Source: Cadophora sp. MPI-SDFR-AT-0126 (lineage: Eukaryota; Ascomycota; Leotiomycetes; Helotiales; Ploettnerulaceae). Taken from it: a DNA stretch of 64,000 bases. The position numbers and the translations under genes were made by a program. Under the pieces are notes generated by a model. That model was not told the origin of the DNA. It was given only the letters and a program-made list of their open reading frames with translations, and did not search any database. Below are positions 23,462 to 34,399 of this stretch, piece by piece (the first letter of the stretch is position 1; each line of letters starts with the position of its first letter). The stretch is from NCBI GenBank assembly GCA_020747065.1, contig JAGMVK010000003.1, forward strand, positions 868,001-932,000. The letters are read 5' to 3'.

Positions 23462-23768
23462 CCACTATAAGCTTCCATATCGAGCTCGAGGATGAAGCAG
23501 ATACAAACTCAAGGTCCCAGAAGACCATGATGTTCTTAATTTCGATAGATTGGCAGATTATGTATAAGTATATATCTCTTTAAACTTTCATGTGGCATTT
23601 AACAACTTCGGCTTCTTGCTTTTGACAATTTTGTTGACTACATTCGAATTTTGCCTATGCCTGCACCAGGACTAGATGAGTTCGAGAGACAAGATATCAC
23701 ACAGGTAGGTATGTCGAGGGGAGCAAAGACCGTTACTGGGATTTATTATCAACTTCGAATTATCAATT
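23462..23768. other. Intergenic between convergent genes
   Basis: About 300 bp, AT-rich 3' flanks of the C2H2 gene and the deiminase gene. Nothing else seen. Confidence 0.5.
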
Positions 23769-25005
23769 CTACTCAGCTGCCCCTCCAACAGGCACCTGCT
23801 GAGTCGCACAATGGATTCCTCCCCCAGCTCTCGGCAACATATTGATATGAACCTGCACAACTTCCCTCTCAGGAAAAAGCCCTTCCAATACCTCCTTGCA
23901 TATCTGATCTCTTTTTTCGTCCCCAAAACGCGGGGCAACGACCCCTCCATTCACCAACAAGTAGTTGATATAAGAGAAGACACTCGGAAACTGTTCACCA
24001 TGCTCAGAAGATTCGGGCTCTTGCTCAACCAAGTCCAAGTCCGCCTCTTCAATTTCCGCGACCTGGAACTTTCCTCCCCTCGCATCCACCTCCCTTCCCA
24101 AAACCCTCTTCGCATCCTCAAAAACATCCATCCAAGCACCACCACCCTCACCATGTGGCCGACTCAACAGCACTTTTCCCGGCTTCACAAACCTCGCCAG
24201 GGCATCAACATGGCAGTCCGTGATATCCTCGCCTCTCACCCCCTTCAACCAAACGACCTTCTCCACACCCAACAAACCCTTCAGCTTCTCCTCAACGATA
24301 TCGCGACTCATACCTGGATTACGAGTCTCATTCACAATCGAGCTTTCGCAAGCAAGTAACGTTCCCCCGCCATCGACTTCGATGCCGCCACCTTCCGCCA
24401 CCAGCCCCGCATCGAGTCTCTTGATGCCAGAGATGTTCAACAATCGTTTTGCGAGGCCGATGTCTGATGCGAAGGGAAGCTTCTGGCCCCAGTAATTGAA
24501 ACCGAAATCTACCCCGCGCACATTTTTCTCTTCGTCAACCACAAATACAGGCCCTAAAGGTACCAATGGGATTAGCAAATTTCCACGACCAGGATATATT
24601 GGGAAGAGGATAAGAGCTGACATCAGAAAATCTTGGGACATCTCAAAGAGAAGAGAGTTGGTTCACCCGGTACCTACCTGTATCGCGTATCCAGAGACTT
24701 TCTAACTCGACTTCTTCAACAGTCACCCTCCCGCTAGCATGCATATCCTTTTCTCGCAAGCTAGTCTTCAGCACTCTCAAATCTTCAGGATGCACCAATA
24801 TCGTCACGGGCTCAAATTTGGAGATCGCATTCGCGATTTTCAAAATCTCGGATCTTGCGCCTTGAAGTTGATGCGGGTATAGTGAGAGGGCGGTTGGGAA
24901 TGCCATCAGCGTATGACTATGAGTGGTGTGCTCGGCGGGCATGAAATAGCGGGGGAGGTGATGGATTGGTGTTTGCTTTGCCATTCTGGAGCCGTGAGCT
25001 CGCAT
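23769..25005 (-). CDS. Agmatine deiminase-like (peptidyl-arginine deiminase family) protein (370 aa)
   Basis: Family members hydrolyse agmatine to N-carbamoylputrescine and ammonia, feeding putrescine synthesis; related enzymes act on other guanidino groups. Exons 24678-25005 and 23769-24553 (intron 124 nt) give 370 aa. The splice rebuilds LWIRDTGPVFVV, a family signature. Other catalytic landmarks are present: VAEGGGIEVDG (~162-171), DCHVDALARF with His ~224 and Asp ~226, and the nucleophile Cys ~358 in GGGIHCATQQVP. All core residues appear intact, so an active enzyme is expected, probably cytosolic (no signal peptide). Either of two in-frame ATGs (25005 or 24984) could start it. This enzyme is common in bacteria and plants and patchy in fungi. 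Confidence 0.85.
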
Positions 25006-25642
25006 TGCTATGGGGGAATTGTGGACTTGAGATTTTTATTGACGCTCGTAAAGGGAGGAAATAGGTGTGGACAGCCAAGCAAGAAACGTGAGATCTAGGA
25101 TGTCGATCTTCGGGGGTGAACGAAGCCCAAAGCAGCAAGTCCAGCCGAACCGCTTTCGCTTCAATCGCTTGTTTACTAAATGATAAACACAGCCCAGGTA
25201 TTTTCCAGTTTCAGCAAGTCCCGTCTGTTTGTTATCATTTCTCTGAAGTGTAGACCAACAGTGCCATGATCATCTGGTCTAGCTATCATTAACTATCAAC
25301 CATTCCAAGCGACCTTCCTCCCTCGAACCCCATTCATAATTAGGATTCCGTGCATCTCAGGCATCCGGGTCATGTGTTGTTTTTCCCTCTAGCTGTGGTC
25401 AAAATCAAGTAATTTGTTTAACACAAAATAGAGACACGATAGTGAAGTAAGACATGGGAGAGCAGGCGCACCATTTTCAGTACAAGATACAAGTCCCCTG
25501 GCTGACTTGGCGTCAGGGCATTTACTTTGCCATGAAGCAAGACAATAGCAATAATAGTCAGAGATACGACAAAACAAACATATTTTCAAAAAAAGTTTTA
25601 ACTCCCAATCCAGTACATCCAAACCACTCAAATCCCAAGTCT
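25006..25642. other. Intergenic between two minus-strand genes
   Basis: Promoter of the deiminase gene and 3' flank of the MDR oxidoreductase gene. No gene supported; ORFs on the plus strand at 25454 and after are antisense shadows. Confidence 0.5.
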
Positions 25643-26812
25643 TCACTCAACACCCATATCAAGCACCACCTTCCCCCTCGTCTTCCCACTCTCCAACCTC
25701 TTAATCGCATCCTCAAACCTCTCAAGCGGAAACACACTATCCAAACAAGCCTTAAATCCCGCACTCTCCCACCTCTCCGTCACAAACCTCAAATGCTCCC
25801 CAATCGGCTCCTGAATAAAGAAGAAATTCCTTACCCCCTTCCCGTCCCCCTCAAGATCCGCCGGTCTCTGCTGCTCCGGCGGCTGGAAAATACTGATGAC
25901 CGTGCCCTGCGGCTTCACAGCGTACCACGCATCAGCGAGGGACTTCCGACCGATGCAATCAATAACGAGATCGACTTTCTTTGTCGGATCGGACGCCCAG
26001 GACTTGATGTCGGCGGTGCGGTAATCGAGGAGTTCGTCTGCACCGAGAGATTTAACGCGCTCGAAGCTGTCTGCTGAACACGAGGCCACGATTTCAGCAC
26101 CAGCCCATTTGGCGAGCTGCACGACCCATGATCCAACTGAACCAGAAGCGGCAGTGATGTAAATCCGCGTTCCTTTCGCGCCAGTCCCAGCTTCTGGTTT
26201 CAAGCCTGCTTGCACGAAAAGTGCTTGGTATGCCGTTTCAGCGGACATACCCACTGTTGCTGCCTCAGCCCAAGTAATGCTCGTCGGACGAAGAGCGAGT
26301 TCCGCTGCTGGACAGACGGTGTATTCTCGACCGGACCCGGTGTGCATGTAGCTGGTACGAGAATAGACTTCGTCACCAGGTTTGAAGGGTGAGCCGACTG
26401 CTGCAGTGATAATCGTTCCGGCCATGTCGTAAAGGGGTGTGGCTTCCTTCCCAGGAGCGTCAATGGCGAAGTTTTTGGGCCACAGGAGTTCACCGTTGGT
26501 TATGGCCGCGGTGTGCACGCGGATGAGGTGTTCGTCTGGCTTGGGGACTGGAAGGGGAACAGAAGAGAGAACTAGTTTGGTGGAATTGGGGTCGGGTTGA
26601 AAGAGGGCGCGCATTGATTTGGGGAGAGTGGTGGTTGCCATGTTGTGATGCTTAGACAAGAAAGCTCGCTTGTGAGGTGGGAGACGAGAGATGAAGTTGA
26701 TCGAGCGAAGACTCTTGCTTTGGCTTGGAATCTCAATGCCTGTATTGAATTGTTTGAAGTGAGAATTGAGTTGCCTGCTTGCTGGTATGATTCTTTTCGG
26801 AAGTATGTTCAT
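25643..26812 (-). CDS. Zinc-type alcohol dehydrogenase-like / quinone-oxidoreductase MDR protein (389 aa)
   Basis: Single exon. Residues ~70-385 form a medium-chain dehydrogenase/reductase fold: a GroES-like part (HLIRVHTAAITNGELLWP), a cofactor-binding Rossmann motif ITAASGSVGSWVVQLAKWAG (~219-238) and SLGADELLDYRTADI. The usual zinc-ligand cysteines of alcohol dehydrogenases are missing, so it fits the zinc-independent quinone/enone reductase branch, using NADPH. The first 57 residues are basic and Ser-rich with almost no acidic residues, like a mitochondrial targeting peptide. A second in-frame ATG (residue 58, base 26641, MATTTLPKSMRALF) matches where the enzyme fold begins, so a cytosolic form is also possible. 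A TATATAT stretch lies at 26851-26857. It is divergent from the Zn2Cys6 gene at 27761. Confidence 0.8.
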   Translation of the reverse strand: MNILPKRIIPASRQLNSHFKQFNTGIEIPSQSKSLRSINFISRLPPHKRAFLSKHHNMATTTLPKSMRALFQPDPNSTKLVLSSVPLPVPKPDEHLIRVHTAAITNGELLWPKNFAIDAPGKEATPLYDMAGTIITAAVGSPFKPGDEVYSRTSYMHTGSGREYTVCPAAELALRPTSITWAEAATVGMSAETAYQALFVQAGLKPEAGTGAKGTRIYITAASGSVGSWVVQLAKWAGAEIVASCSADSFERVKSLGADELLDYRTADIKSWASDPTKKVDLVIDCIGRKSLADAWYAVKPQGTVISIFQPPEQQRPADLEGDGKGVRNFFFIQEPIGEHLRFVTERWESAGFKACLDSVFPLERFEDAIKRLESGKTRGKVVLDMGVE

Positions 26813-27760
26813 GTTGGGAGGTAATCAGCTCCAAGCGAACTTTCACCATCATATATACACTTCAGACAAGCATCAGGCTTCAGAAAATCTCTAAAGAAAC
26901 GAATTGCCTAATGAAAATATGTGCCGAGTAGAATAATCAGTAGTTGATAGGCTCCCGCAAGCCACTTTTCATCCACCGCGGTATATCGGAGGTGCAAGCC
27001 ATCGGAAAAGCTTCATGACCTGGCTCGTGGAATTAAAGAGTCGTGCAGCCATGACGCTGAACCCTGTACCACAGAGACACAGTCTCCATCAATGGCACTT
27101 GATCCTTCAGGCTTGATCGAGGGTTGAAAAGTCTGCGCGGCGATGCATCTCTCGATCACGGAATTCGGACGGTTTATGGAAGAATGCGCGATGTGTTTGT
27201 CAGCAGCCAGCAGCGGGAGCAGGAAGGATATCGAATAGCCTACTGCTTCAGGGTCCACCCCGCCAAGGCCGCTGACACCATTCTGCAGCGCTATGCCCTT
27301 CTGGACATTATCGCGACAGGGCCAACCAGCGAGGCTTGTACGCTGTCAGCCAAGAGCCGGCCGTGGAGATGTGGGGATCGGAACAGAAGCGAGGTCCTTG
27401 TTTCGACCTCCTCTTTCCTGTTCTCTCCTTACAAGTGTCGTAGAACGGGACAATACGGCATGAGACAATAATTACTATACCGCGAAGAGTCACAAATTCC
27501 CCTGGACTTTGGACCTTTGACATCACGTTCATGCGATGACAAAGGAGAGCCGCTGGATTCTCCTGAAATCTGGTTAAAACGCCGCTTCGTACTCGCTCTC
27601 GACCCGGGTATATGAGCCGAATCACTTCCGTCTATCCTGTTGATCTCCTATATTGTCTCGTGGGTGCGGCAACTGAACCTTCCCATTCCCAATTTCCATC
27701 TCGCGGAACTTCACTTGCATACTGGCATTAGAGAGTCGAAAGCACCACTTCTACATACAC
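26813..27760. promoter_or_regulatory. Divergent intergenic region, MDR gene and Zn2Cys6 gene
   Basis: 948 bp separating two opposite starts, so it must hold both promoters. TATATAT at 26851-26857 suits the minus-strand gene if transcription starts close to 26820. The plus-strand ORF at 27124-27471 is not supported. Confidence 0.45.
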
Positions 27761-30111
27761 ATGTTCATCAACTCTCCCCAAAGTAGTGGTGCGGATCAAG
27801 ACCTATACCCGCTTCCCCCCGCCATCGAGCAGTCCCAGCCACAGCAGGCACAGCTGTTTCCTGAGATGGACTATTTCGCGATGGATACCTCGCAATTCTA
27901 CCTCGATCCGGACTTTGTGTTCGATCCCAGCCTTGTGGACTTTCCACCTCTAGATATGGCGCAAACTCAGTCTTCAGGTCCCGGAGAGCCTATTGATTCG
28001 GGATCGGGTCCCGGCCAACAGAAGATGAAATCCCGTATCCGAGCCTCAAGAGCTTGCATTGCTTGTCGGTCTCGGTTAGATCCCTTAATACCTGCTTACC
28101 TTTATCCTGAAACCCGATCTCGTGATTAGAATGCTTGTTCTTGACATTCTTGCTGAAGAGCTATTAACTGACACTTCTCACAGACACATGAAATGTGATT
28201 CCGTAGAGCCTGTCTGCACCCGGTGCCAACTCTACGGTAAGCAATGCATATACACAAAATCTCGACGCGGCGGCTCTCACAAAGCACCTCCATTACCAAC
28301 AACCTCACCCAAGGTAACTCCTCAGACGCAAACCCCGGGATCAGCAAACCGGACTCCAAGCACCGGAAACGACACCGAATTCTCACCAACCTTCTCCCCC
28401 CTCGAAGCAAGACCTCGCTCCCAAAACCAAGATCTAGACCTCCTAGCCAGCTACTACGAATTCTTCAACAACGCCCACCCCGTCGTCTTACCCAAACGCC
28501 ACTTCCAAGCACGTCTTCACTCCAACCCCTCATCACTAGCATACCTCCTCCCAGTAATACACTACATCGGATCCGTCTACCATCCCTCCATCCCCTCATC
28601 ACCCTACCTCTCCCTCGCCGAATCCGCGCTCTCGTCCCCCTCGCTCCCAATCGACGGGTTTTCCGTACAAGCACTAACGCTGTTTGCTCTCGCGCGGCAC
28701 TGTTCAGACGAGTACGCCATTGCAGACAAATACGTTGATCGCGCTATTGATACAGCGCTAGCGCTGGGGATGAATAGGCAGGAGTGGGCGGAGGAGAATG
28801 GCGAGGGGGATGCGGTGTTGGTGGAGAGTTGGAGGAGGACGTGGTGGTTGCTGTTTACGGTTGATGGGTTGTTTGCGACGATTAGTCATTATTGTACGCA
28901 TCGGTTGCAGAATGTGGTGATGGATGTGGATTTGCCTTGTGAGGATGTCGAGTATGAGAGTGGTGTAAGACTTTCTCCTTTTCTCATTGTTTACTCCACT
29001 TACATCCCTCCTCTGCCATTAAGCGAGCTCAGAATTGACAGTTTTCAGAACATCCCGACCCCGAGGACCTTCGCGCAGTACGACAGCCGCGAATTCCACG
29101 ACCAAGAAATAACCTTCTCCTCACTAACCTACCTCCTCGACGCGATCCGAATGCTCAGCCACTCCATGTCAATAATCCACTCTCCCCACGAACCAGGCGA
29201 CAAGGCCCTCACCTCCACAGACGCCAAGTTCGTAAATTGGGGTTTGTACTTGCCGTATTGTAAGAGAGAGATTGTGCGACCGGATGGTACTGTAGATGAG
29301 ACGATGTTCTTTGCCCATTTGGTAGTCAATACGTATGTCTCCCTTCTTTCCTCTTCTCTCCTCTTCCCTTCTCTTTCCTCCCCCCTCTCCCTACCGTACG
29401 ATTGTGTCCTCCTTCTCCTTCACCACACTCCACCACCTACCTACCTACCATTTACTAACCCCCCTCCTCCTCCCCAGCGAACTCCTCATCCTCCACCGCC
29501 CAACCTCCCACCTCCCCTACTCCCCCCACGAAACCCTTTCAAAATGTACTCCACCCCACCCACACACCTCCTCCTCCTCTCCCTCCATCCAACGAAGCCT
29601 CGCAATGCACACGACCAAAGCTCTAGAAGCACTCTCTACTTCGATAACGCTGTTTGCTCTGCCCGGGGACAACATCAAGCACTCGCCCATCGCGACGTGT
29701 GCGCTCGCCTTGGCGGTTATGGCGCAGGCGAGTGCGTGTCGGCTGTTTAGTTCTAGCTCTAGTTCTAGTTCTTCGGGTAAGGTCGTGAATGGGGGAAGAG
29801 AAAAGTTATACACCGAAGGCCGAGACAGAGTTCGACTCGGGCTAGGTGCGTTGAGGGCTGGTGTTAGGGTTTGGGGACTGGCGCGACGGAGTGTGAGAGA
29901 AGTTGTGGGTGTTGCGAGGGAGTTGCTTGAGGGTGATGGAAATGTCAACGGGGATCGTGGTCGGGAGATGGAGGGCAAGTCGAGGAGTTCGTCAAAAAAT
30001 GGGGCGACCGTGGAGACTGTGGGATGTGAAAGTATTGACTGCGTTGGGGGCGAGATGGCGATGGGGGGTGGTGGAGATGCTGTTGTGATGAGTGAGGGTA
30101 TGACGGTTTGA
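27761..30111 (+). CDS. Zn2Cys6 fungal transcription factor (670 aa)
   Basis: Exons 27761-28074, 28184-28964, 29049-29332 and 29478-30111 (introns 109, 84 and 145 nt) give 670 aa. The first splice assembles a perfect zinc cluster, C99-x2-C-x6-C-x6-C-x2-C-x6-C (ACIACRSRHMKCDSVEP then VCTRCQLYGKQC), followed by a basic linker. Residues ~155-450 match the fungal-specific transcription factor domain (SYYEFFNNAHPVVLPKRHF, AIDTALALGMNRQEW, SWRRTWWLLFTVDGLF). The C-terminal part has a poly-Ser run. The 84-nt intron has no in-frame stop, so retention would add 28 residues. The N-terminal ~90 residues are Gln/Pro/Asp-rich. It may regulate the divergent oxidoreductase; that is inference from position only. 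Confidence 0.85.
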
Positions 30112-30923
30112 TCGGGTGGATTGTGGGACGGGATCTGAACTTCTTCGGGCGCTTGGGGTCAAGCAGGGACATAACAGGCGTATTGGAATTGATTGGCTTC
30201 TGGTGTTCAATAGCAATCTGGATACGGATTTGGTATTGAATCATGGGATGGGGCAATGTATAGGGTATATCAGATCTTATTAAGAAGCGAAACCAGAGAT
30301 CCCCGCAAGTAATGAACATTCCACTTACCTTACACACAAGGCATACACAGATGTCAGGATCTACGGGACCAAGCACATACAGAACAAGGCGTAAGACTAT
30401 GAAGTCACGTATCACGGCATTGTAATTCGTTGATGGTCATTTTAGTGTCCATTTCTAGTGCGCAGTCTAATGACCTCCACCCATCAAGTCTAGTAGCATC
30501 CATGTCTACAGCCTCAAAGAAGGATTGAAAGCATGAGTAGAGAGAGCCACAAAGACGGAACGACTGATAATGCTCAGGCATAATCTCGTTCGTCTATCAT
30601 AGCAGCAACCCAGAAGCCACCAACCAAATGAAATGTAGAAGCAATCGGCCACCAAAATATGTGTAAGTACCATGGGTATCAGGAGGAGAAAACGAGAGAT
30701 GCAAAGCAATCAAAAGCTCCGGAAATTCAAAGAATAAACTCCTCAAACCCCTTTGCAAAAGTTACCACTTCAATATGATCAACCGCTCCTGTTACACATA
30801 TGTGGATCCATCAGAACATCAATGTATATGTGTACCTGGAAGCCCAAGTTCGATACATAAGATGCGAGATACTGGGAGTGGTTAGTAAAGTATATATGGA
30901 GTGAGAGTTTGGAAACTTACGAC
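30112..30923. other. Intergenic between convergent genes
   Basis: 3' flanks of the Zn2Cys6 gene and the NPF/GFG-rich gene. A GTAAGT lies just past the latter's stop codon and may open a 3' UTR intron. Nothing else. Confidence 0.45.
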
Positions 30924-33699
30924 TTAAGCCCAGCGAGAAGCCGCCAGGCCGGTAGCCTTCTTGCTCTCTGGGACGACCTGGTACACTGGAGGACCTGAAC
31001 CAGGTTGGCCGTTGCCTGAAGCATTGGGTGCCACGGCAGACCGAATGGCTGGTTCGAATGGAGATGCCTCGTAAGTAGGGCCCGCAGCCTTGCCACTGTA
31101 CATGCGACGAAGATCGTTGTCAATACTAGCCGCGAGCTTAGCAGCGTCAAAACCTCCATGACCAGAGTGACCAGAGGCCTTAGCTGGCTGAACATTGGTT
31201 GCAGGTGCGCCAAAGCTTCGCGAATGGGAATGAGCTTGGGTTGATGGGCCACCATTGGACATGAATGGGTTATTGTTTGCTCCCTGGCTGGTAGAAGGAG
31301 GTTGAGAGTTTGCTCCAGAACCATTGGATAGGAATGGGTTGACGTTGACTTGACCTGCAGCAGTAGGCTGGAAACTAGCTCCGGGACCATTGGACATGAA
31401 TGGATTGACGCTGGCCAGACCTGGAGCATTAGGCTGGGAACTAGCTCCGGGACCATTCGACATGAATGGATTGATGTTGACTTGACCCATGGACGCAGAC
31501 TGAGGACCACCGAAGCCATGAACTGTCTGAACATTGCTGGAATAGCTATCAGGAGCATTTGTAGCAGACTGGCCGGCAGGACCATTTTGCGAGAGACCAA
31601 AGCCGCTGGAAGGCATACCAGATTGGCCATTGGAGGCATACTGAGCACCTAGACCCAATCCTCCTGGAGCCTGCGCACCAAAACCGTTAGTGATGGATTG
31701 GGTAGACTGTGAGGAAGGTTGAACAATGGCACCAGGACCCCCAGTAGAGAATCCAAATGGAGCATTTGAGGCAGAGTGATCGACAGATTCCCAAGGAGGA
31801 AGTGTAGATGGAGGACCGAAACCGTTTTGGTTGAGATTGGATGTATTTTGAATCATCTGAGCAGTCGCATCGTTGAAGTGAGAAACACCAAGACTGTTGT
31901 GGCCATTGGCAGAATAACCATTAACAGGCCCACTAGCAGGTCCAGAAGGAGCGCCGAAGCCGTTAGAGGCATGTGTGACCGGTCCAACGGGCTGGGCCCA
32001 ACCAGATCCAACAGCACTGTTCTGGAAGGGGTTGAAGCCAGCTGAATTGCTAGCAGCAGCACCAAAACCGGAGACTTGGCTTGGTTTATGGATAGCTTGA
32101 TCACCATTTCCGATGAATGGATTGAACGATGGTTGACCCGGTGCACCATTAAAGCCTGAGTTCTTGGCAAGATCAGCGGCAATGTTCTTGTTGATATCTC
32201 TAAGTCCCCCAAATCCTTGATCTGGAACCTGCTGTGTAGGCTTGATATTTTCGATGCCGATACTGGTTGTTGGTGCTGGCTTTGGGACATTGGGAGGATT
32301 GCTGGTGAGCGTAGCAGGGCTGGCATACTTCGAGGCGGCTAATGTAGGAAGGTTGTTCCACTCAACTGGTCCTTGAGGGGAAGAAGATCTGGTATTGGCT
32401 TGAACATCTGACATCTCTACATCGCCATCTCCAGAAGGAATGCGCTTTGTGCCTGTTTCGTGATTGCGATTGCTTGCTGCGGCCATCCATTGGCTGTCGT
32501 TGACGTCGCTTTGGTAGCGGGTGGAGTTGGCTCTGCTAGCTGAGTAATTGCCGGGGGCATGAATTGAGCTCGAGACTGGTCAAAAGTTAGCTCCAAATGC
32601 TCCGAGACTTTCGAAAGAGTTAAGATGTATCATACTTCCCACTGTCATAACACCTTGACCCAAATTCGATGCCGCTGCAGTCGTCAGCGAATGTGTCATA
32701 CTCAGTACAAGAACATAACTTACGAAGTCCCACATTACCAGCGATCTCTGTAATGACTTTTTCACCATCTGGCTGTCTCAAGTGACCAGGGATAATTGGC
32801 TTCGTCTGGTCATCATCTGTCCAGTTCGTAGTGATGCGGACACGACCGGAATCGGGAGGAGCAGCTTGACTGGCCATTTCGACAGCATGAGGGACGGGAC
32901 CCTGACCTTGGTTACTACCGAAGGAAGCATGAGCTTGAGTCGAAGGCACCACGGTTTGGACTAGGGCAGGAGGGTTTTGATTATGGCCACCAAAGAAGGA
33001 ACCAGATGGTTGTTGAGCCATCGGGTGAGACGATGGGACAGCCGTGAACCGAGGATCAATTTCCTGAGAGATCTGGGCAGTAGCCGATCCACCTGCTGCT
33101 GGAGTGTGATAGACACAGGCTGAAGCTTGCTCCGGAACATTGACACAACCAGATTGAGGATGGACCTGACCAGGAGGACCACCATTCATTTTATTACCAC
33201 TAGGTGGAAAGGTTGGTTGAGCAGTGCTGGGAACCAAGATGGTATTACGAAGCTTGGTGGGAGATTTGGGCTTCAGAACTGGGACAGCAGCAGGACCACT
33301 GGAGCGAATTGGGCTGACTGTCCGAGTTCGTGGAGGACTCTTGAAGGCCGGAGCTGCAGTTGTGGCACCGACACTATATTGTGCGAAGTGCGGGTTGATA
33401 GCACCAGACTTGGTAGCACCTGGAGCATGGGTAGTTCTAGACGCAGTTGAGGAGCCAAGAGACTGATAATTGCTGGAGGCGGACGGAGTGTTAGAGGCAA
33501 CTGAGCGTGTCGATGCCGTAGCATATCCACCACGGCCGCGACCTGCAGATGTAGCTGGTGAGGGAGCAGAGCTGCGACCGCGACCAGGTCTTGATTTGGA
33601 TCCAGCGGGGGTCATACTGTCTCGGAGAGACTTTGCAAGCTCAAGTTGAGCCGCCGAGTAGCCAGTACTTAAGCCGCCTCCGGCAGGATTGGCAGACAT
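30924..33699 (-). CDS. Disordered NPF- and GFG-motif-rich protein (888 aa), unknown function
   Basis: Exons 32724-33699, 32636-32674 (39-nt micro-exon) and 30924-32575, introns 49 and 60 nt, give 888 aa. I do not recognise the family. Apart from short ordered-looking stretches (SAAQLELAKSLRDSM near the N terminus; RVRITTNWTDDDQTKPIIPG; FDAAKLAASIDNDLRRMYSG near the C terminus) it is low complexity, rich in Ser, Gly, Asn, Gln and Pro. It carries six NPF motifs, four of them in a ~22-residue tandem repeat (NPFMSNGPGAS), and seven GFG motifs. NPF binds EH domains of endocytic proteins (Pan1, Ede1, End3 type), and GFG spacing recalls FG nucleoporins; both are only suggestions. I chose the ATG at 33699 (MSANPAGGGL); the frame is open upstream to 33762. 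Confidence 0.65.
31251..31490 (-). repeat. Tandem 66-69 bp coding repeats
   Basis: Four imperfect units starting near 31251, 31320, 31386 and 31452, each containing ACCATTSGAYATGAATGG on the plus strand. On the minus strand each encodes NPF(M/L)SNG plus a variable Ser/Pro/Ala spacer, part of the disordered protein. Confidence 0.75.
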
Positions 33700-34399
33700 G
33701 GTGAAGGGTGTTGGGGTTGGTCGAATTGGATCTGTATTGTGTTTGAGGTGGTCAAACTTCATAGTATTAGATATAGCTCAGCCATTGAGGTACAGTCACG
33801 GTCGAGAGCAAACCCGTGGTCGACCCCGTCGCGACGAAGGTGCTTGAGCGAAGGGGGACGACGACGAGAAGAGAGATGATGGAAGTACTTACATCGATTG
33901 CAGTTGCGCGAAGAAAGCGCGATTGTATTGCGTTGCGGTGATGTCGTTGAAAGGAGAAGGGGAGGGGAGGGGAGGGGAGGGGAGGGGAGGGGAGGGGAGG
34001 GAGTTACAGGTCAGAAGATGCGAGGCTCGGGTTTTGTATGGATGGTAGGTGTGTAGCGAAAAAGGCAGGAACGTCAACTGCGACTAGCGTTGGAGAACCT
34101 CTGAAAGTTAAGGCAGGAACGACAAGGCTCAAGATGAGAGACTTCAGATGAATCATGTGCTTATCTTATCTTTGTCTCTTCGAAGTTGTCCTGTTGTGGT
34201 CAGATTGGTGGTGGAAATTTGTTGGTGTTGTGCTTCGAAGGACGTGGTTTTTGATAGCCGATCGATTTGGCCTGGGGAAAGGCTTTGTTCCCAAAACCAT
34301 TGGCAACAGAGGTACGTGCACTTCTCAGGTTGCAAAGACAGGACAGATCATTGAAGAACGCGTTCTTAACACTCTTTGTCCTGTTAGTGGACTCGAGTA
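33700..34399. other. Upstream region of the NPF/GFG-rich gene
   Basis: Promoter and 5' leader of the minus-strand gene. It includes the G-rich repeat listed separately. No gene supported. Confidence 0.5.
33959..34003. repeat. (GGGGA)n microsatellite, potential G-quadruplex
   Basis: Nine consecutive G-runs separated by single A residues on the plus strand. The gene downstream is on the minus strand, so its leader RNA, if it covers this site, would carry the C-rich copy and the template strand the G-rich one. The run lies about 260-305 bases upstream of the chosen start. Confidence 0.8.
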
